DNA of 64,000 bases from JBFLVT01 sp036804525. Lineage in GTDB: Bacteria > Bacillota > Desulfotomaculia > Desulfotomaculales > JASEER01. The stretch is from positions 1 through 64,000 of the forward strand of contig DAIRSE010000006.1 in assembly GCA_036804525.1 (NCBI GenBank), given 5' to 3'. Within the stretch, counting starts at the first letter, position 1. Each line of letters starts with the position of its first letter. Positions 24,587 through 33,371 of this stretch are shown here, in pieces. The translations under genes and the position numbers were made by a program. Below the pieces are notes generated by a model that saw only the letters and a list, made by a program, of their open reading frames with translations, ran no database searches and had not been told where the DNA came from.

Positions 24587-25999
24587 TTAGTCTTCACCCT
24601 TAATCACGGCCAGGGGAACCAGCCTGGCCACCTTTCGTGTTAGTCCAATTTCTACCAGTGTCTCTACCACCTCGTGAACGTCCTTGTAGGCAGCCGGCGA
24701 TTCGTCAAGGAGCTTGCGTTGGTCTCTGGCACTGAGGATAACTTCTCCCAGGCTTTCCCGCAACTGCCCGACGGAGAAGTTTTTCCTGGCGGCGGTCCGG
24801 GACATTACCCGGCCGGCGCCGTGGTTCACGGAATAGAAGGTTTCCCGGGCGCGCTCGGTCGCCACAATAACGTAGGAAGCGGTACCCATGCTTCCCGGGA
24901 CCAGAACAGGGTTCCCCGTAGCCGTGAACCTTTCGGGCAGCAGCGGGTGGCCGGGCGGCAAGGCCCGGACGGCTCCCTTTCGATGGACGAGCAGGCTGCA
25001 GCCGTCAAGGTTTTCAAACTTGGCAATATTATGGCAAACATCGTAGACGATATTTAGGCCCAAAGAGTCAGAGTCACAGGCGAACATGTCTCCAAAGGCC
25101 AGCCTGATGTCGTGGGTAATCACTTGGCGGTTGGCAAAGGCGAAGTTTACGGCGCAGGCCATAGCGGCGTAGTAATCCCGCCCTTCCCTGGAGTCGATGG
25201 GGACACAGGCCAGGCCGTTGGACGGCAGTTCAATGCCGTACTTGGTCGCCGCCCTGGCCATCAGCTTGGTGTAGTCGGTGCAAATCTGGTGTCCCAGCCC
25301 CCTGCTCCCGGTATGGATCAGGACCGAGAGGCACCCCTTAGCAAGGCCAAAAGCCCTGGCCGTCTTCACGTCATAAATTTCGTCCACACGACCGATTTCA
25401 ATAAAGTGGTTTCCGCCCCCGATAGTCGACAGCTGGTCGCTCCTGTTTCTTGCCTCACGGCTTAGCTTATCCGGGTCGGCTCCGCCGACGCTGCCGTTTT
25501 CCTCAATCGTTCCAAGGTCTTCCTTACGCCCGTAGCCCCTATCGATAACGGCAGGGGCGCCGCCCTGCAAGACTTCCTCGACGCGTTCACGCAGGTCGGG
25601 GTGCCGGGTTTTGCGCCCCACCCCGCTGGGCACGCGCTCCTCGATATGCCGGATAAGTTGCAGCAAATCCTTGGAACGCAGATCGTCGGCTGGAATGCGC
25701 GTCATTAGCAGCCGTACACCGCAGTTGATGTCCATGCCCACCGCGCCGGCGGAGATGATCCCCTCCTCAGCATCGGAGGCCATAACGCCGCCTATGGGTA
25801 GCCCGAATCCCGCGTGAATATCGGGCATCCCTATGACCGGCCCGACGACCCCGGGGAGTGAAGCCGCATCGGCAAGCTGCTTCAAGGCTTCGCTTTCCTT
25901 GAACTGCTCGAAGAGCACCCTGTTAAGATAAACAACACCCTCGACACGCATCTTCCCCTGTTTGGAAATACGGTACTTGTTTGGACCCACTAGTTGCAT
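24587..25999 (-). CDS. rtcB: RtcB-family RNA ligase
   Basis: 470-aa 3'-phosphate/5'-hydroxyl RNA ligase that works through a GMP-histidine intermediate. Metal and nucleotide-binding motifs are all present: MPDIHAGFGLPIGG, GMDINCGVR (metal Cys), IGGGNHFIEIG, HTGSRGLGHQ, YDVCHNIAKFE, PGSMGTASYV and the guanylylation segment SVNHGAGRVMSR. It should heal and seal broken RNA, perhaps tRNA. The usual activator archease is not next to it. The cyclic-phosphodiesterase gene thpR at 2 kb acts on related RNA ends but there is no sign of co-regulation. Confidence 0.93.
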   Translation of the reverse strand: MQLVGPNKYRISKQGKMRVEGVVYLNRVLFEQFKESEALKQLADAASLPGVVGPVIGMPDIHAGFGLPIGGVMASDAEEGIISAGAVGMDINCGVRLLMTRIPADDLRSKDLLQLIRHIEERVPSGVGRKTRHPDLRERVEEVLQGGAPAVIDRGYGRKEDLGTIEENGSVGGADPDKLSREARNRSDQLSTIGGGNHFIEIGRVDEIYDVKTARAFGLAKGCLSVLIHTGSRGLGHQICTDYTKLMARAATKYGIELPSNGLACVPIDSREGRDYYAAMACAVNFAFANRQVITHDIRLAFGDMFACDSDSLGLNIVYDVCHNIAKFENLDGCSLLVHRKGAVRALPPGHPLLPERFTATGNPVLVPGSMGTASYVIVATERARETFYSVNHGAGRVMSRTAARKNFSVGQLRESLGEVILSARDQRKLLDESPAAYKDVHEVVETLVEIGLTRKVARLVPLAVIKGED

Positions 26000-26146
26000 G
26001 GTTTTTCAGACCTCGCTCAAAAACTGGTTAAAACTTCGCCTGGTCATTCGGTCGTCGGTTTAGGCAACGGTCATCAGGAAATTGGTCACGATCCCAGGTT
26101 TTTCGAAGGCCCTTCAGGACGGTAGTTTTAGTCTATGTCCCGGCAC

Positions 26147-27376
26147 CTAAGAAGAGCCAGGCTTAATCAGCTTCGGCAGGAACAGCGCCAGGGAGCAGAG
26201 CCCCAGTACAGCCCCTGTCGCAAAGGCCGCCGGGGCACCCCAGGCACGGGCTACAGCCCCGCTGAAAAGGTTACCGAAAGGAGTGGCTCCGATGAAAACC
26301 ATGGAATACACGCTCATGACCCGACCGCGCAGGTTGTCGGGAACGGCGATCTGCACCTTCGAGTTGACGGTCGCAGCAAAGACGATCATTGACCAACCAC
26401 TCAACCCCAGGATAACCATTGCCGCCGTATAGTTGCTTACCGGCGCCAGGGCTAACTGGCTCAGGCAAAGGCCGAGAACACCCCCGACGATCAGGCTTGG
26501 CCGGGGTCCGGCATGGCTTACCCAGGCCAGGAACAGGGCTCCCGTTAGGGCGCCGATACCGTGGGCAGCCATCAGCAACCCAAAGCCAACCGCGTTAAGG
26601 TCCAGGACAGTCCGCGCAAAAACCGGTATAAGAACATTAAAATTAAGCGCAAAAACACTAACGCTGGCGAGGACCAGGATAGGATAGAGTATCGAAGGAT
26701 CAACCCTGATATAGTTCAGGCCCTCGCTGATATCGTGCCATACCCGCTCACCATGAGACGTATAACTCCTTTCCTCAACCCTTATGGCACAAAGTCCCGC
26801 AAGCACAGCTACAAAACTGGCGGCGTTAATCAAAAAACACAGTTCCAGGCCGAAACGGGCAATTACCAGCCCGGCCAGAGCAGGACCCAGAACCCTGGCT
26901 CCATGAAAAACCGAGGCGTTCAAGGCAATGCCGTTCATCAGGTCGGCTTTCCCTGTCAACTCAATTATAAAGGACTGCCGGGCAGGAATGTCCAGAGCCG
27001 TCGCCATCCCGGCAACAAAGGCAAGCACGAGGACGTGCCAGTATCTGACGGCATCCAGGGCGACCAGCAACCCCAGGACCAGTGCGGTAAACATCAGGCA
27101 GATCTGTGTAGCGATAATCAACTTGCGCTTGGGTAAACGATCAGCAATGACCCCGCTGATTAACGAAAACAGGAGAATAGGCACATACTGGGCGGCCCCC
27201 AGCAACCCGAGCAGGAAAGCGGAGTCAGTCAGTTCCAGTACCAGCCAGGCCTGGGCGACGCTCTGCATCCACGAGCCGGTGACCGAGACGGCCTGCCCCA
27301 TCCAGAAGATACGGTAATTACGATGCTTCAAAGCGGCCAGCGGCCGCGCCTTATCTATTTTTCCTCCAATACCCAA
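26147..27376 (-). CDS. major facilitator superfamily exporter (MFS_3/EntS-like)
   Basis: 409-aa transporter with about twelve hydrophobic helices. N-terminal blocks NYRIFWMGQAVSVTGSWMQSVAQAWLVLELT and the loop ADRLPKRKLI between helices 2 and 3 match the MFS_3 group, which exports small molecules such as siderophores or drugs; the substrate here is unknown. The helix 10-11 loop reads PDNLRGRVMSVYSMVFIG, typical of this group. TTG at 27376 is preferred because GGAGGG lies 6 bases before it, although the frame opens seven codons earlier. Confidence 0.85.
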   Translation of the reverse strand: MGIGGKIDKARPLAALKHRNYRIFWMGQAVSVTGSWMQSVAQAWLVLELTDSAFLLGLLGAAQYVPILLFSLISGVIADRLPKRKLIIATQICLMFTALVLGLLVALDAVRYWHVLVLAFVAGMATALDIPARQSFIIELTGKADLMNGIALNASVFHGARVLGPALAGLVIARFGLELCFLINAASFVAVLAGLCAIRVEERSYTSHGERVWHDISEGLNYIRVDPSILYPILVLASVSVFALNFNVLIPVFARTVLDLNAVGFGLLMAAHGIGALTGALFLAWVSHAGPRPSLIVGGVLGLCLSQLALAPVSNYTAAMVILGLSGWSMIVFAATVNSKVQIAVPDNLRGRVMSVYSMVFIGATPFGNLFSGAVARAWGAPAAFATGAVLGLCSLALFLPKLIKPGSS

Positions 27377-27463
27377 TTCAGACCCTCCACAACGCAACCA
27401 AGACCTTCATATGGACTAAACCATAAGTGTAAGCCATAAATTTCCAACGGGAAGACTTGCAGC

Positions 27464-27490
27464 CCCAACGTCCAATGCTCAACGCTGATA
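27464..27490. repeat. degenerate heptamer tract (TCCAATG/CTCAACG)
   Basis: Units CCCAACG, TCCAATG, CTCAACG, CTGATAT in the gap between the MFS gene and a divergent secreted-protein gene. Confidence 0.65.
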
Positions 27491-27642
27491 TCGTAGCATA
27501 CCGGCTTAAACTATGTCGAACGCCGCCACTGGTCCGCTGATAAATCTTCTGCACCCGTGGAACAATTCTTTGACGGGGCCTTTTGCTCGCCCGACACAAT
27601 GGCTGGGTTGGGGAGGCTCAATCCCTGATAGTGGAGGACGAC

Positions 27643-28344
27643 ATGTCGACTTCGCGCAAATTCCTGGCAACAGTATTAGCAGTCCTTGTGCTTGCGGCCC
27701 TGTGCAACACCTTTTCCCTTCCCCGGCCCCAGTCCGGCGACAACAAGTCATTGCCCGAGGACATAAAAAATAACTACTTCCTCTCGTACAAAACCCCCCT
27801 GTTGGATGGCGATAACAGGGATGGTCAAGAACCTAGCCGTGTTAACGGCCCTATCGGACCTGACACCGTTCCTGAACCACGCTCTTCTCCCATGCAACCC
27901 GCACCGGGGGTACAGCCGGAAACCAAACAAACAGCCCCCATACCGGACAAGAACGGGCTGTCACCCATCGTCGAGAAGTACCGGGCCCGTTTTACAGCTC
28001 TGGATGCGGAATACCGGGAACGGTTCTTCGCCCTGGGCAAACAGGCGTACGATGAATACGTCGTCGTAACCGCAGCAGGAGGCCAAGTGTCCAGGGCCAG
28101 GATTATTGCAAGGTACCTCGTGCTGGCCAAGCAACTCGAAAGAGAATACGACCGCGACTTCCAAGCAATAGCCGGCGAAATGGCGCAGGAGCTTGCCCTC
28201 GCCGGCCTGCCGGAAGATCTCGTCAGCCAGGCGGAAGCAGCCCACTCGGCCAGGAAACAGGAGCTTAGGAGGCTGTTATACGAAAAAGGGAGGGAAATTA
28301 TCGATAAAGACGCTGTACTCAAGCAAAATCTGCGAAACCTCTAA
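27643..28344 (+). CDS. secreted protein of unknown function with helical C-terminal domain
   Basis: 233 aa. A signal peptide (about 1-27, KFLATVLAVLVLAALCNTF) is followed by a Pro/Gln-rich, probably disordered segment (about 30-100) and a strongly helical, charged domain (about 105-233) containing YRARFTALDAEYRERFFAL and a repeated Glu/Arg heptad character, suggesting a coiled coil. I do not recognise a family. ATG at 27643 has GTGGAGGA just upstream; earlier in-frame ATG codons lack a site. The downstream gene is convergent. Confidence 0.75.
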   Translation: MSTSRKFLATVLAVLVLAALCNTFSLPRPQSGDNKSLPEDIKNNYFLSYKTPLLDGDNRDGQEPSRVNGPIGPDTVPEPRSSPMQPAPGVQPETKQTAPIPDKNGLSPIVEKYRARFTALDAEYRERFFALGKQAYDEYVVVTAAGGQVSRARIIARYLVLAKQLEREYDRDFQAIAGEMAQELALAGLPEDLVSQAEAAHSARKQELRRLLYEKGREIIDKDAVLKQNLRNL

Positions 28345-28356
28345 ACAATTGCGCCA

Positions 28357-29028
28357 TCAGTGGCCGTCCGCAGGGTTGAGCTGCTTCTGGTAGCCTGGAA
28401 GGTGGAGCACCGCCAGTTTCAGGTATTCGGATAGAACAATTGATTGGCCGCCCGGAGTACGCCACCAGCTTTCGGGATCAAACCAGCTTTGGGACGCCGA
28501 ATAACTCAGCTTGATACCGGACTCCCGGTATAACCGGTCAAAAACGTACTTTACCCGGCGCATGTGGTACGGCGAGGAAACGACCACCGCCGAATGAAGG
28601 CCTCTTTCTACAAGTAAAGGCCTGGTAAAGAGCGCATTCTCGATGGTGTTGCCGGCCCTGTCCTCCATGATGACCATGGACGGCGGCACCCCCAGCCGGA
28701 TGGCGTGGTCCCGCATCATTTCGGCGGCCGTCAGCGAAGCATAAACCTTCCCCCCGGACACAAGGATCAGCGGGGCCACACCCTTGTTGTAAAGTTCAAC
28801 GGCGTGCTCCAGCCGCTCGCCCTTGTCGCCTGAAAGGACAACGATCACGTCAGCCCGGACCGGTGTAGTGTCCACAACCAGGTACTCCCCCACATAAGGC
28901 AACATCGCCAGCACAAGCACGGCGACGGCCGCCAGGATGCCTGCCGCCGCCAGAGCCTTCCTAAACCAAAACCTGACCCGGTCTAAAAAAACCTGCCAGC
29001 GTGTCTTTAGGAGCCCCTTGAACTTCAT
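28357..29028 (-). CDS. ElyC/SanA/YdcF-family (DUF218) membrane-anchored protein
   Basis: 223 aa. One transmembrane segment near the N-terminus (about 24-46, ALAAAGILAAVAVLVLAML) followed by a DUF218 domain: ADVIVVLSGDKGERLEHAVELY, LILVSGGKVY, EDRAGNTIENALFTRPLL and VVVSSPYHMRRVKYVFDRL. E. coli members ElyC and SanA affect envelope and peptidoglycan-precursor physiology; the biochemical role is uncertain. ATG at 29028 is preferred because AGGGA is close upstream; the frame is open a little further. Confidence 0.82.
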   Translation of the reverse strand: MKFKGLLKTRWQVFLDRVRFWFRKALAAAGILAAVAVLVLAMLPYVGEYLVVDTTPVRADVIVVLSGDKGERLEHAVELYNKGVAPLILVSGGKVYASLTAAEMMRDHAIRLGVPPSMVIMEDRAGNTIENALFTRPLLVERGLHSAVVVSSPYHMRRVKYVFDRLYRESGIKLSYSASQSWFDPESWWRTPGGQSIVLSEYLKLAVLHLPGYQKQLNPADGH

Positions 29029-29233
29029 CTTTCCCTGACGTCCCAAACTTAAACGCCTCCGGTGCAACCGCCAGGCCTGCCTGAAGAACAGTGCCCGGGA
29101 AGTGAAATAACGGCTCTTCGGTTCGGGAACACTCCTGAGAATGCGCCTATAGAATTCAGCCTACAAGGATATGATAAGTGACAAAGATGAGGAAGGCCAC
29201 AAAAATCTAAGACATTGCGGTGAGGTGATTTAG

Positions 29234-30199
29234 ATGCGCCCGATCGGTGTAAAATTACTGGTTATCCTAACCGTGATCGGCCTGCTTCTTGGGGCGGCAT
29301 CCTGCGTTGACCGTGGCAGGGCGGCACGAAAACCTGCTATCCCCCAGAGCATCAGCCAGGGCCAGGACCAGGAACCCCGTCTCAAGGTCTTTATTAAGGA
29401 GACCGGTGAAATTAGGGAAATGGGGCTGGAAGAGTACGTTACGAACGTTGTGGCCGGTGAAATGAAAAACTTCTTTCCCGAAAACGCCCTTGCCGCCCAG
29501 GCGATCCTGGCGCGGACCTTTGTGCTCCAGTTCGTGAGTACAAAGAAGCAGTCAAGCCTCAACCCTAATGCCCACATCTCCACCGACTTTGAGGAAGCCC
29601 AGGCCTGGAACCCGAAAAACGTAAACCCACGAATCAGGAGAGCTGTAAAGCGCACCCGCGGCGAGGTCGTGACTTATCGGGGCAATTACGTTAACGCTTG
29701 GTTCTTCTCCCATGCCGGCGGCATTACGGCGACAGCCAAGGAAGGACTTAACTTTAAAGGGGCAGAGCCCCCGTACATCAAGGTAGTCAAGTCGCCGGAC
29801 GCTCCGGAAGCGCCTGACGAATTCGCCAACTGGAGGGCCGAGTTCACCAAGCAGGAGGTTGCCGCCGCCCTGGCCAAAATCGGTAAACAACCCGGCTCCA
29901 TCGATTCCATCAAAGTCCTGGATCGGGGCCCTTCGGGACGGGCAACCAGGATGCAGATCGGCAACGCGGTTGTAATGGCCCCCGATTTTCGCGTCGCCCT
30001 GGACAGCATGAAGATGAAGTCAACGCTCCTGACCAGCGCCCGGGTTGAAGGAGACAAGGTTATTTTAGCCGGCAAAGGCTTCGGTCACGGCGTGGGCATG
30101 AGCCAGTGGGGCGCCTACACATTAGCAAAACGGAACCGATCACCCGAAGACATCATCAGGTACTACTTTAAAGGTGTAGACATCGTTAAACTATATTAG
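29234..30199 (+). CDS. spoIID: SpoIID/LytB-domain stage II sporulation protein
   Basis: 321-aa exported lytic transglycosylase family. N-terminal hydrophobic segment with AASC near residue 24 may be a lipoprotein or plain signal anchor. The SpoIID domain covers about 50-320: LEEYVTNVVAGEMKNFFPENALAAQAILARTFVL, the HAGGITATA block and the C-terminal GKGFGHGVGMSQWGAYTLAKR. In Bacillus SpoIID acts with SpoIIP and SpoIIM to strip septal peptidoglycan during engulfment; neither partner gene is here. GAGGTGA precedes the ATG. The TAG stop is the first three bases of a heptamer tract. Confidence 0.88.
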   Translation: MRPIGVKLLVILTVIGLLLGAASCVDRGRAARKPAIPQSISQGQDQEPRLKVFIKETGEIREMGLEEYVTNVVAGEMKNFFPENALAAQAILARTFVLQFVSTKKQSSLNPNAHISTDFEEAQAWNPKNVNPRIRRAVKRTRGEVVTYRGNYVNAWFFSHAGGITATAKEGLNFKGAEPPYIKVVKSPDAPEAPDEFANWRAEFTKQEVAAALAKIGKQPGSIDSIKVLDRGPSGRATRMQIGNAVVMAPDFRVALDSMKMKSTLLTSARVEGDKVILAGKGFGHGVGMSQWGAYTLAKRNRSPEDIIRYYFKGVDIVKLY

Positions 30200-30221
30200 G
30201 CATCAGGCATTAAGCATCAGG
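30197..30221. repeat. heptamer tract (TAGGCAT/CAGGCAT) beginning at the spoIID stop
   Basis: Units TAGGCAT, CAGGCAT, TAAGCAT, CAGG. The first three bases are the TAG stop of the SpoIID gene. Confidence 0.85.
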
Positions 30222-30312
30222 AAATAGAGAGTTTGAACAGGACGCCTATTCCTATGCGAACGCCAGGAAGAGATGCTCTACGATGGACTTAAAGAACAAT
30301 AGTTGCTAAAGA

Positions 30313-31326
30313 TCACCCTGAGACTTCCCGGGCAACCTTTAAAGCGTAAGCGATATCGTTGCGGTTGACGTCCTTGTGGGTAACGAAGCGAACGAGCCGC
30401 GGGCCGAAGGAAACGCAGCGGACACCCCTTTTACCCAGGGCGGTGATCACCTCGGTAGAGGTGAGCCCGATGGTTTCCGCCACGATGATATTGGTTTGCA
30501 CGGTAGAAAGGTCCACCTTTAAGCCCTCCACGCCGGCAAGCCCTTCCGCCAGGATCCGCGCATTGTAATGGTCCTCGGCCAGCTCGGGGATGCGCCTGAG
30601 CGCCACCAGGCCCGCCGCCGCCAGCACTCCTGCCTGGCGCATACCCCCGCCGAGGGCCTTGCGGTACTTGCGGGCCCGTTCGATAAAGGCCTTTGTCCCC
30701 GCGAGAAGGGATCCGACAGGGGCGGCCAGGCCCTTCGACAGGCAGAACATTACTGAGTCGCAGTATTTCGTAAAAGCGGTTGCCGGTACTCCGGAGGCCA
30801 CGGCGGCATTGAAAATCCGGGCGCCGTCCAGGTGTACGGCCAGGCCCCGCTCTTTGGCCAGGGCGTACAGCTCGGCCATCATTTCAGCAGGGACGATCGT
30901 TCCCCCTCCCCGGTTAAAGGTGTTTTCGAGGCAGACCAGGCGGGTACGCGGGAAATGGATATCGGCCGGCCGTAAGGCGGCTTTCAGCCTGTCAACCCCT
31001 TCGGGCGACAGCAGTCCATCAACAGGCCGCATCTGTACGCCTGCGAGCATGGCTGGCGAACCTACCTCGTAATAGTAAATATGGGCTTCGGCATCGGCGA
31101 TAACCTCGTCACCCCTCTCGGTGTGGGCAAGAACGGCGATCTGGTTGCCCATGGTACCGCTGGGCACAAAGAGTGCAGCCTCTTTACCGACCAGGGAGGC
31201 GGCTTCCTCTTCCAGGTGGATTACCGTCGGATCCTCTCCAAAAACGTCGTCACCTACTTCGGCCTGTGCCATTGCCCTGCGCATCTCATCGGTAGGCCTG
31301 GTGATCGTGTCACTTCGCAAATCCAC
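30313..31326 (-). CDS. ltaE: low-specificity L-threonine aldolase
   Basis: PLP enzyme (about 337 aa) that cleaves threonine and allo-threonine to glycine and acetaldehyde. The N-terminus VDLRSDTITRPTDEMRRAM and GDDVFGEDPTV are family signatures; ENTFNRGGG and LDGARIFNAAVA follow, and the PLP lysine is in VMFCLSKGLAAPVGS. The start is not settled: GTG at 31326 gives the usual N-terminus but its ribosome binding site is weak; GGGAGG lies further upstream, and ATG at 31359 falls inside a heptamer tract. Confidence 0.9.
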   Translation of the reverse strand: MDLRSDTITRPTDEMRRAMAQAEVGDDVFGEDPTVIHLEEEAASLVGKEAALFVPSGTMGNQIAVLAHTERGDEVIADAEAHIYYYEVGSPAMLAGVQMRPVDGLLSPEGVDRLKAALRPADIHFPRTRLVCLENTFNRGGGTIVPAEMMAELYALAKERGLAVHLDGARIFNAAVASGVPATAFTKYCDSVMFCLSKGLAAPVGSLLAGTKAFIERARKYRKALGGGMRQAGVLAAAGLVALRRIPELAEDHYNARILAEGLAGVEGLKVDLSTVQTNIIVAETIGLTSTEVITALGKRGVRCVSFGPRLVRFVTHKDVNRNDIAYALKVAREVSG

Positions 31327-31353
31327 AACCCTGATGGCAAACAACCTCCCGTC

Positions 31354-31382
31354 CAGCATTCAACATTCGGGCATTCAGCATT
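31354..31382. repeat. heptamer tract (CAGCATT/CAACATT)
   Basis: Units CAGCATT, CAACATT, an eight-base step CGGGCATT, then CAGCATT, lying upstream of the threonine aldolase gene. Confidence 0.8.
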
Positions 31383-31433
31383 CCTGCCCATATTTTGCCT
31401 TGAAATATACCAATTCCTTCACAAGGGGCAAAG

Positions 31434-31474
31434 AAAAAGCAGCAGCCCCCGCGAAGGGTTCCGCTGCTTTTCCA
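31434..31474 (-). terminator. terminator after the PrcB/Gmad2 lipoprotein gene
   Basis: AAAAGCAGC and GCTGCTTTT flank an inner GC-rich pairing (CCC/GGG). On the minus strand it ends in a T-run after GCTGCT. Confidence 0.75.
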
Positions 31475-31506
31475 CAATACCAAATACCAAAATCCGTGCT
31501 TCCCGG

Positions 31507-32289
31507 CTAACGGTCCAATTCAAGCTCCACAACGTCGAGCTTGCTGCCGTCTTTCGCGCTGGGCTGGAACAATAGCAGCTTGGCTGCCTCCGGCGGGACC
31601 TGGTTCAGGTTCAACTCAAAGTAGCCCCAGTGGGGACCTCCCGCGGCAGCCATAACAAAACCTTGGGCAAGGATTTGACCGGCCTCGTTTTGCAGCTCGT
31701 AACTGACCGTGGCCTCAAAGACCCTGGCGATGCCGGCGACGTCAACCGCCCCGGGACTGCTTGCAAAGGACGAAACGATGATGTTGCTGTTTTCGGAGCG
31801 CCGGACACTGTTCAGGGTGCTCTTAAGCCCGACAACCTGGGGGAACTCCCCGCCCGCAGCATCTTGGAAACTTACTTTCTTGAAAACCCCGTCAACCGCC
31901 GCGACCGCGTAAGGGTGCGTAATCACCAGCGCGACCGCATCACCGGGCTTTGGTTCGGCCAGGGCGCTTTTAACGATGAGACGGTCACCCTGCCGGTCGA
32001 TACCGGTAATCTCCGCTTTATATCCTGCAGTAGGTTTTTCGCCGTAGCTCACAATCAGGTAAGTTTTCCCGTCGACGGGAATAGCCAAAGCAACCTGCAT
32101 CGGCTTTAGAGTCTCAAGAGCAGCCGTAACCTCCTTCGGATAGGCGGTCTGTTCGCCGCCCGGCGGGGGCGCGATGTCAGACGGCGGATTAGGCGCCGGA
32201 CCAGGTCCTGGGGGAGCTGTACAGCCAAAGAAAGAAACGGATACGGATAGGAACAGCACCAGGAACAACAGCAATGAGGTCTTCCGCAT
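31507..32289 (-). CDS. lipoprotein with PrcB_C-like and Gmad2 domains
   Basis: 260 aa. The N-terminal signal ends at FFGC (Cys about 23), a plausible lipobox, followed by a Pro-rich linker. Residues about 65-135 (GEKPTAGYKAEITGI and PGDAVALVITHPYAVAAV) resemble the PrcB C-terminal domain; about 150-260 matches the Gmad2 immunoglobulin-like domain of spore-germination-related proteins (EATVSYELQNEAGQILAQGFVMA). Such proteins are usually attached to the membrane or spore surface; the role is unknown. It is divergent from the LysM-SleB gene, which fits a sporulation/germination setting (inference). Confidence 0.72.
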   Translation of the reverse strand: MRKTSLLLFLVLFLSVSVSFFGCTAPPGPGPAPNPPSDIAPPPGGEQTAYPKEVTAALETLKPMQVALAIPVDGKTYLIVSYGEKPTAGYKAEITGIDRQGDRLIVKSALAEPKPGDAVALVITHPYAVAAVDGVFKKVSFQDAAGGEFPQVVGLKSTLNSVRRSENSNIIVSSFASSPGAVDVAGIARVFEATVSYELQNEAGQILAQGFVMAAAGGPHWGYFELNLNQVPPEAAKLLLFQPSAKDGSKLDVVELELDR

Positions 32290-32566
32290 CGTGTTCTGCC
32301 TCCTGTCAGGTCAGATTTAATCATTAAACCCCTATACCTCAGAAATTGTGACGGAAATTCAAGCACCGGCAAGTCAGTCCTAGACCTTCTAATACTTAGT
32401 TTATCGTGATAAATCTGAAATATTGCAAAAATTGGCACTACTGTTACGTAGGAAAAATCACACCTATTTACCGAATTAATCTACAAGATGCCAATTAGGG
32501 AGGTGATGTGAGTATCTGCCACTCTTAAGAGTAAAGAGCAAAACATTTAGCAACGAGGAGGTAAGA

Positions 32567-33337
32567 ATGGGTCTGCGTAAAATTTGCATTATGCTGCTTA
32601 TCCTGGCCATTAGCACTCTATTGACCGGCAGCTGCGCCTATGCCGCTAACTACACCGTAAAACCCGGGGATTCCCTCTACCTGATCGCCAAGCGTTACGG
32701 CCTGTCACCTGAAACGATACGCAAGGTCAACAACCTGCCCGGCACCACAATCTACCCCGGACAGGTGCTCTATATCCCTGTTGACACCAAGTATACCGTT
32801 AAGCGCGGAGACACTCTCTTCAAGATCGGCCAGCGCTTTGGCGTGCCTTACCGGGAGATCGCCAGGGCCAACGGGCTCAGCCTTTACAAACCCATTTATC
32901 CGGGTCAGGTTTTGCGGATTCCGCAGGGTAGCCAGGCCTCCCGAAGCGGAGCGCGTCAATATGTCATTCCCTGTTCAGCGAATGAGCTCGACCTTCTGGC
33001 CCGGCTGATTGCCGCCGAGGCTGACGGCGAACCTTACAGCGGCCAGGTCGCGGTAGGAGCCGTAGTCGTGAACAGGGTGTTGAGCAAGAAGTTTCCCGAC
33101 AACATCAGGGACGTTATTTACGAGGTGAACAACGGTCACTATCAGTTCACCCCGGTACTCAACGGCTGGATTCACCGACCAGCCACGTCCACATCGCTGG
33201 CCGCGGCGCGGGATGCCTTAAGAGGATCCGACCCAAGCAGGGGCGCTCTTTACTTTTTCGCTCCCCCCATTACAAACAAGTTTCTCCTGGCGAGACCAAT
33301 TACAACTGTAATCGGCAGCTTCGTGTTCACTATCTAG
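32567..33337 (+). CDS. LysM-SleB spore-cortex hydrolase
   Basis: 256-aa exported cell-wall hydrolase. Signal peptide (about 1-27), two LysM domains (YTVKPGDSLYLIAKRYG about 29-45; YTVKRGDTLFKIGQRFG about 75-91) and a C-terminal Hydrolase_2/SleB-type domain (about 125-256) with NELDLLARLIAAEADGEPY, where the Glu in AAEADGE is the likely catalytic acid, and the GALYFFAP block. Members open the spore cortex during germination. GAGGAGGT precedes the ATG. A terminator follows in a convergent arrangement with the next gene. Confidence 0.9.
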   Translation: MGLRKICIMLLILAISTLLTGSCAYAANYTVKPGDSLYLIAKRYGLSPETIRKVNNLPGTTIYPGQVLYIPVDTKYTVKRGDTLFKIGQRFGVPYREIARANGLSLYKPIYPGQVLRIPQGSQASRSGARQYVIPCSANELDLLARLIAAEADGEPYSGQVAVGAVVVNRVLSKKFPDNIRDVIYEVNNGHYQFTPVLNGWIHRPATSTSLAAARDALRGSDPSRGALYFFAPPITNKFLLARPITTVIGSFVFTI

Positions 33338-33346
33338 CTGACAACC

Positions 33347-33371
33347 AGGGCGCCCTATTGCGGGGCGCCCT
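33347..33371. terminator. terminator hairpin between convergent genes
   Basis: AGGGCGCCC (33347-33355) and GGGCGCCCT (33363-33371), followed by TTTAC on the plus strand. The hairpin overlaps the stop codon of the minus-strand glutamine amidotransferase gene. Confidence 0.7.
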
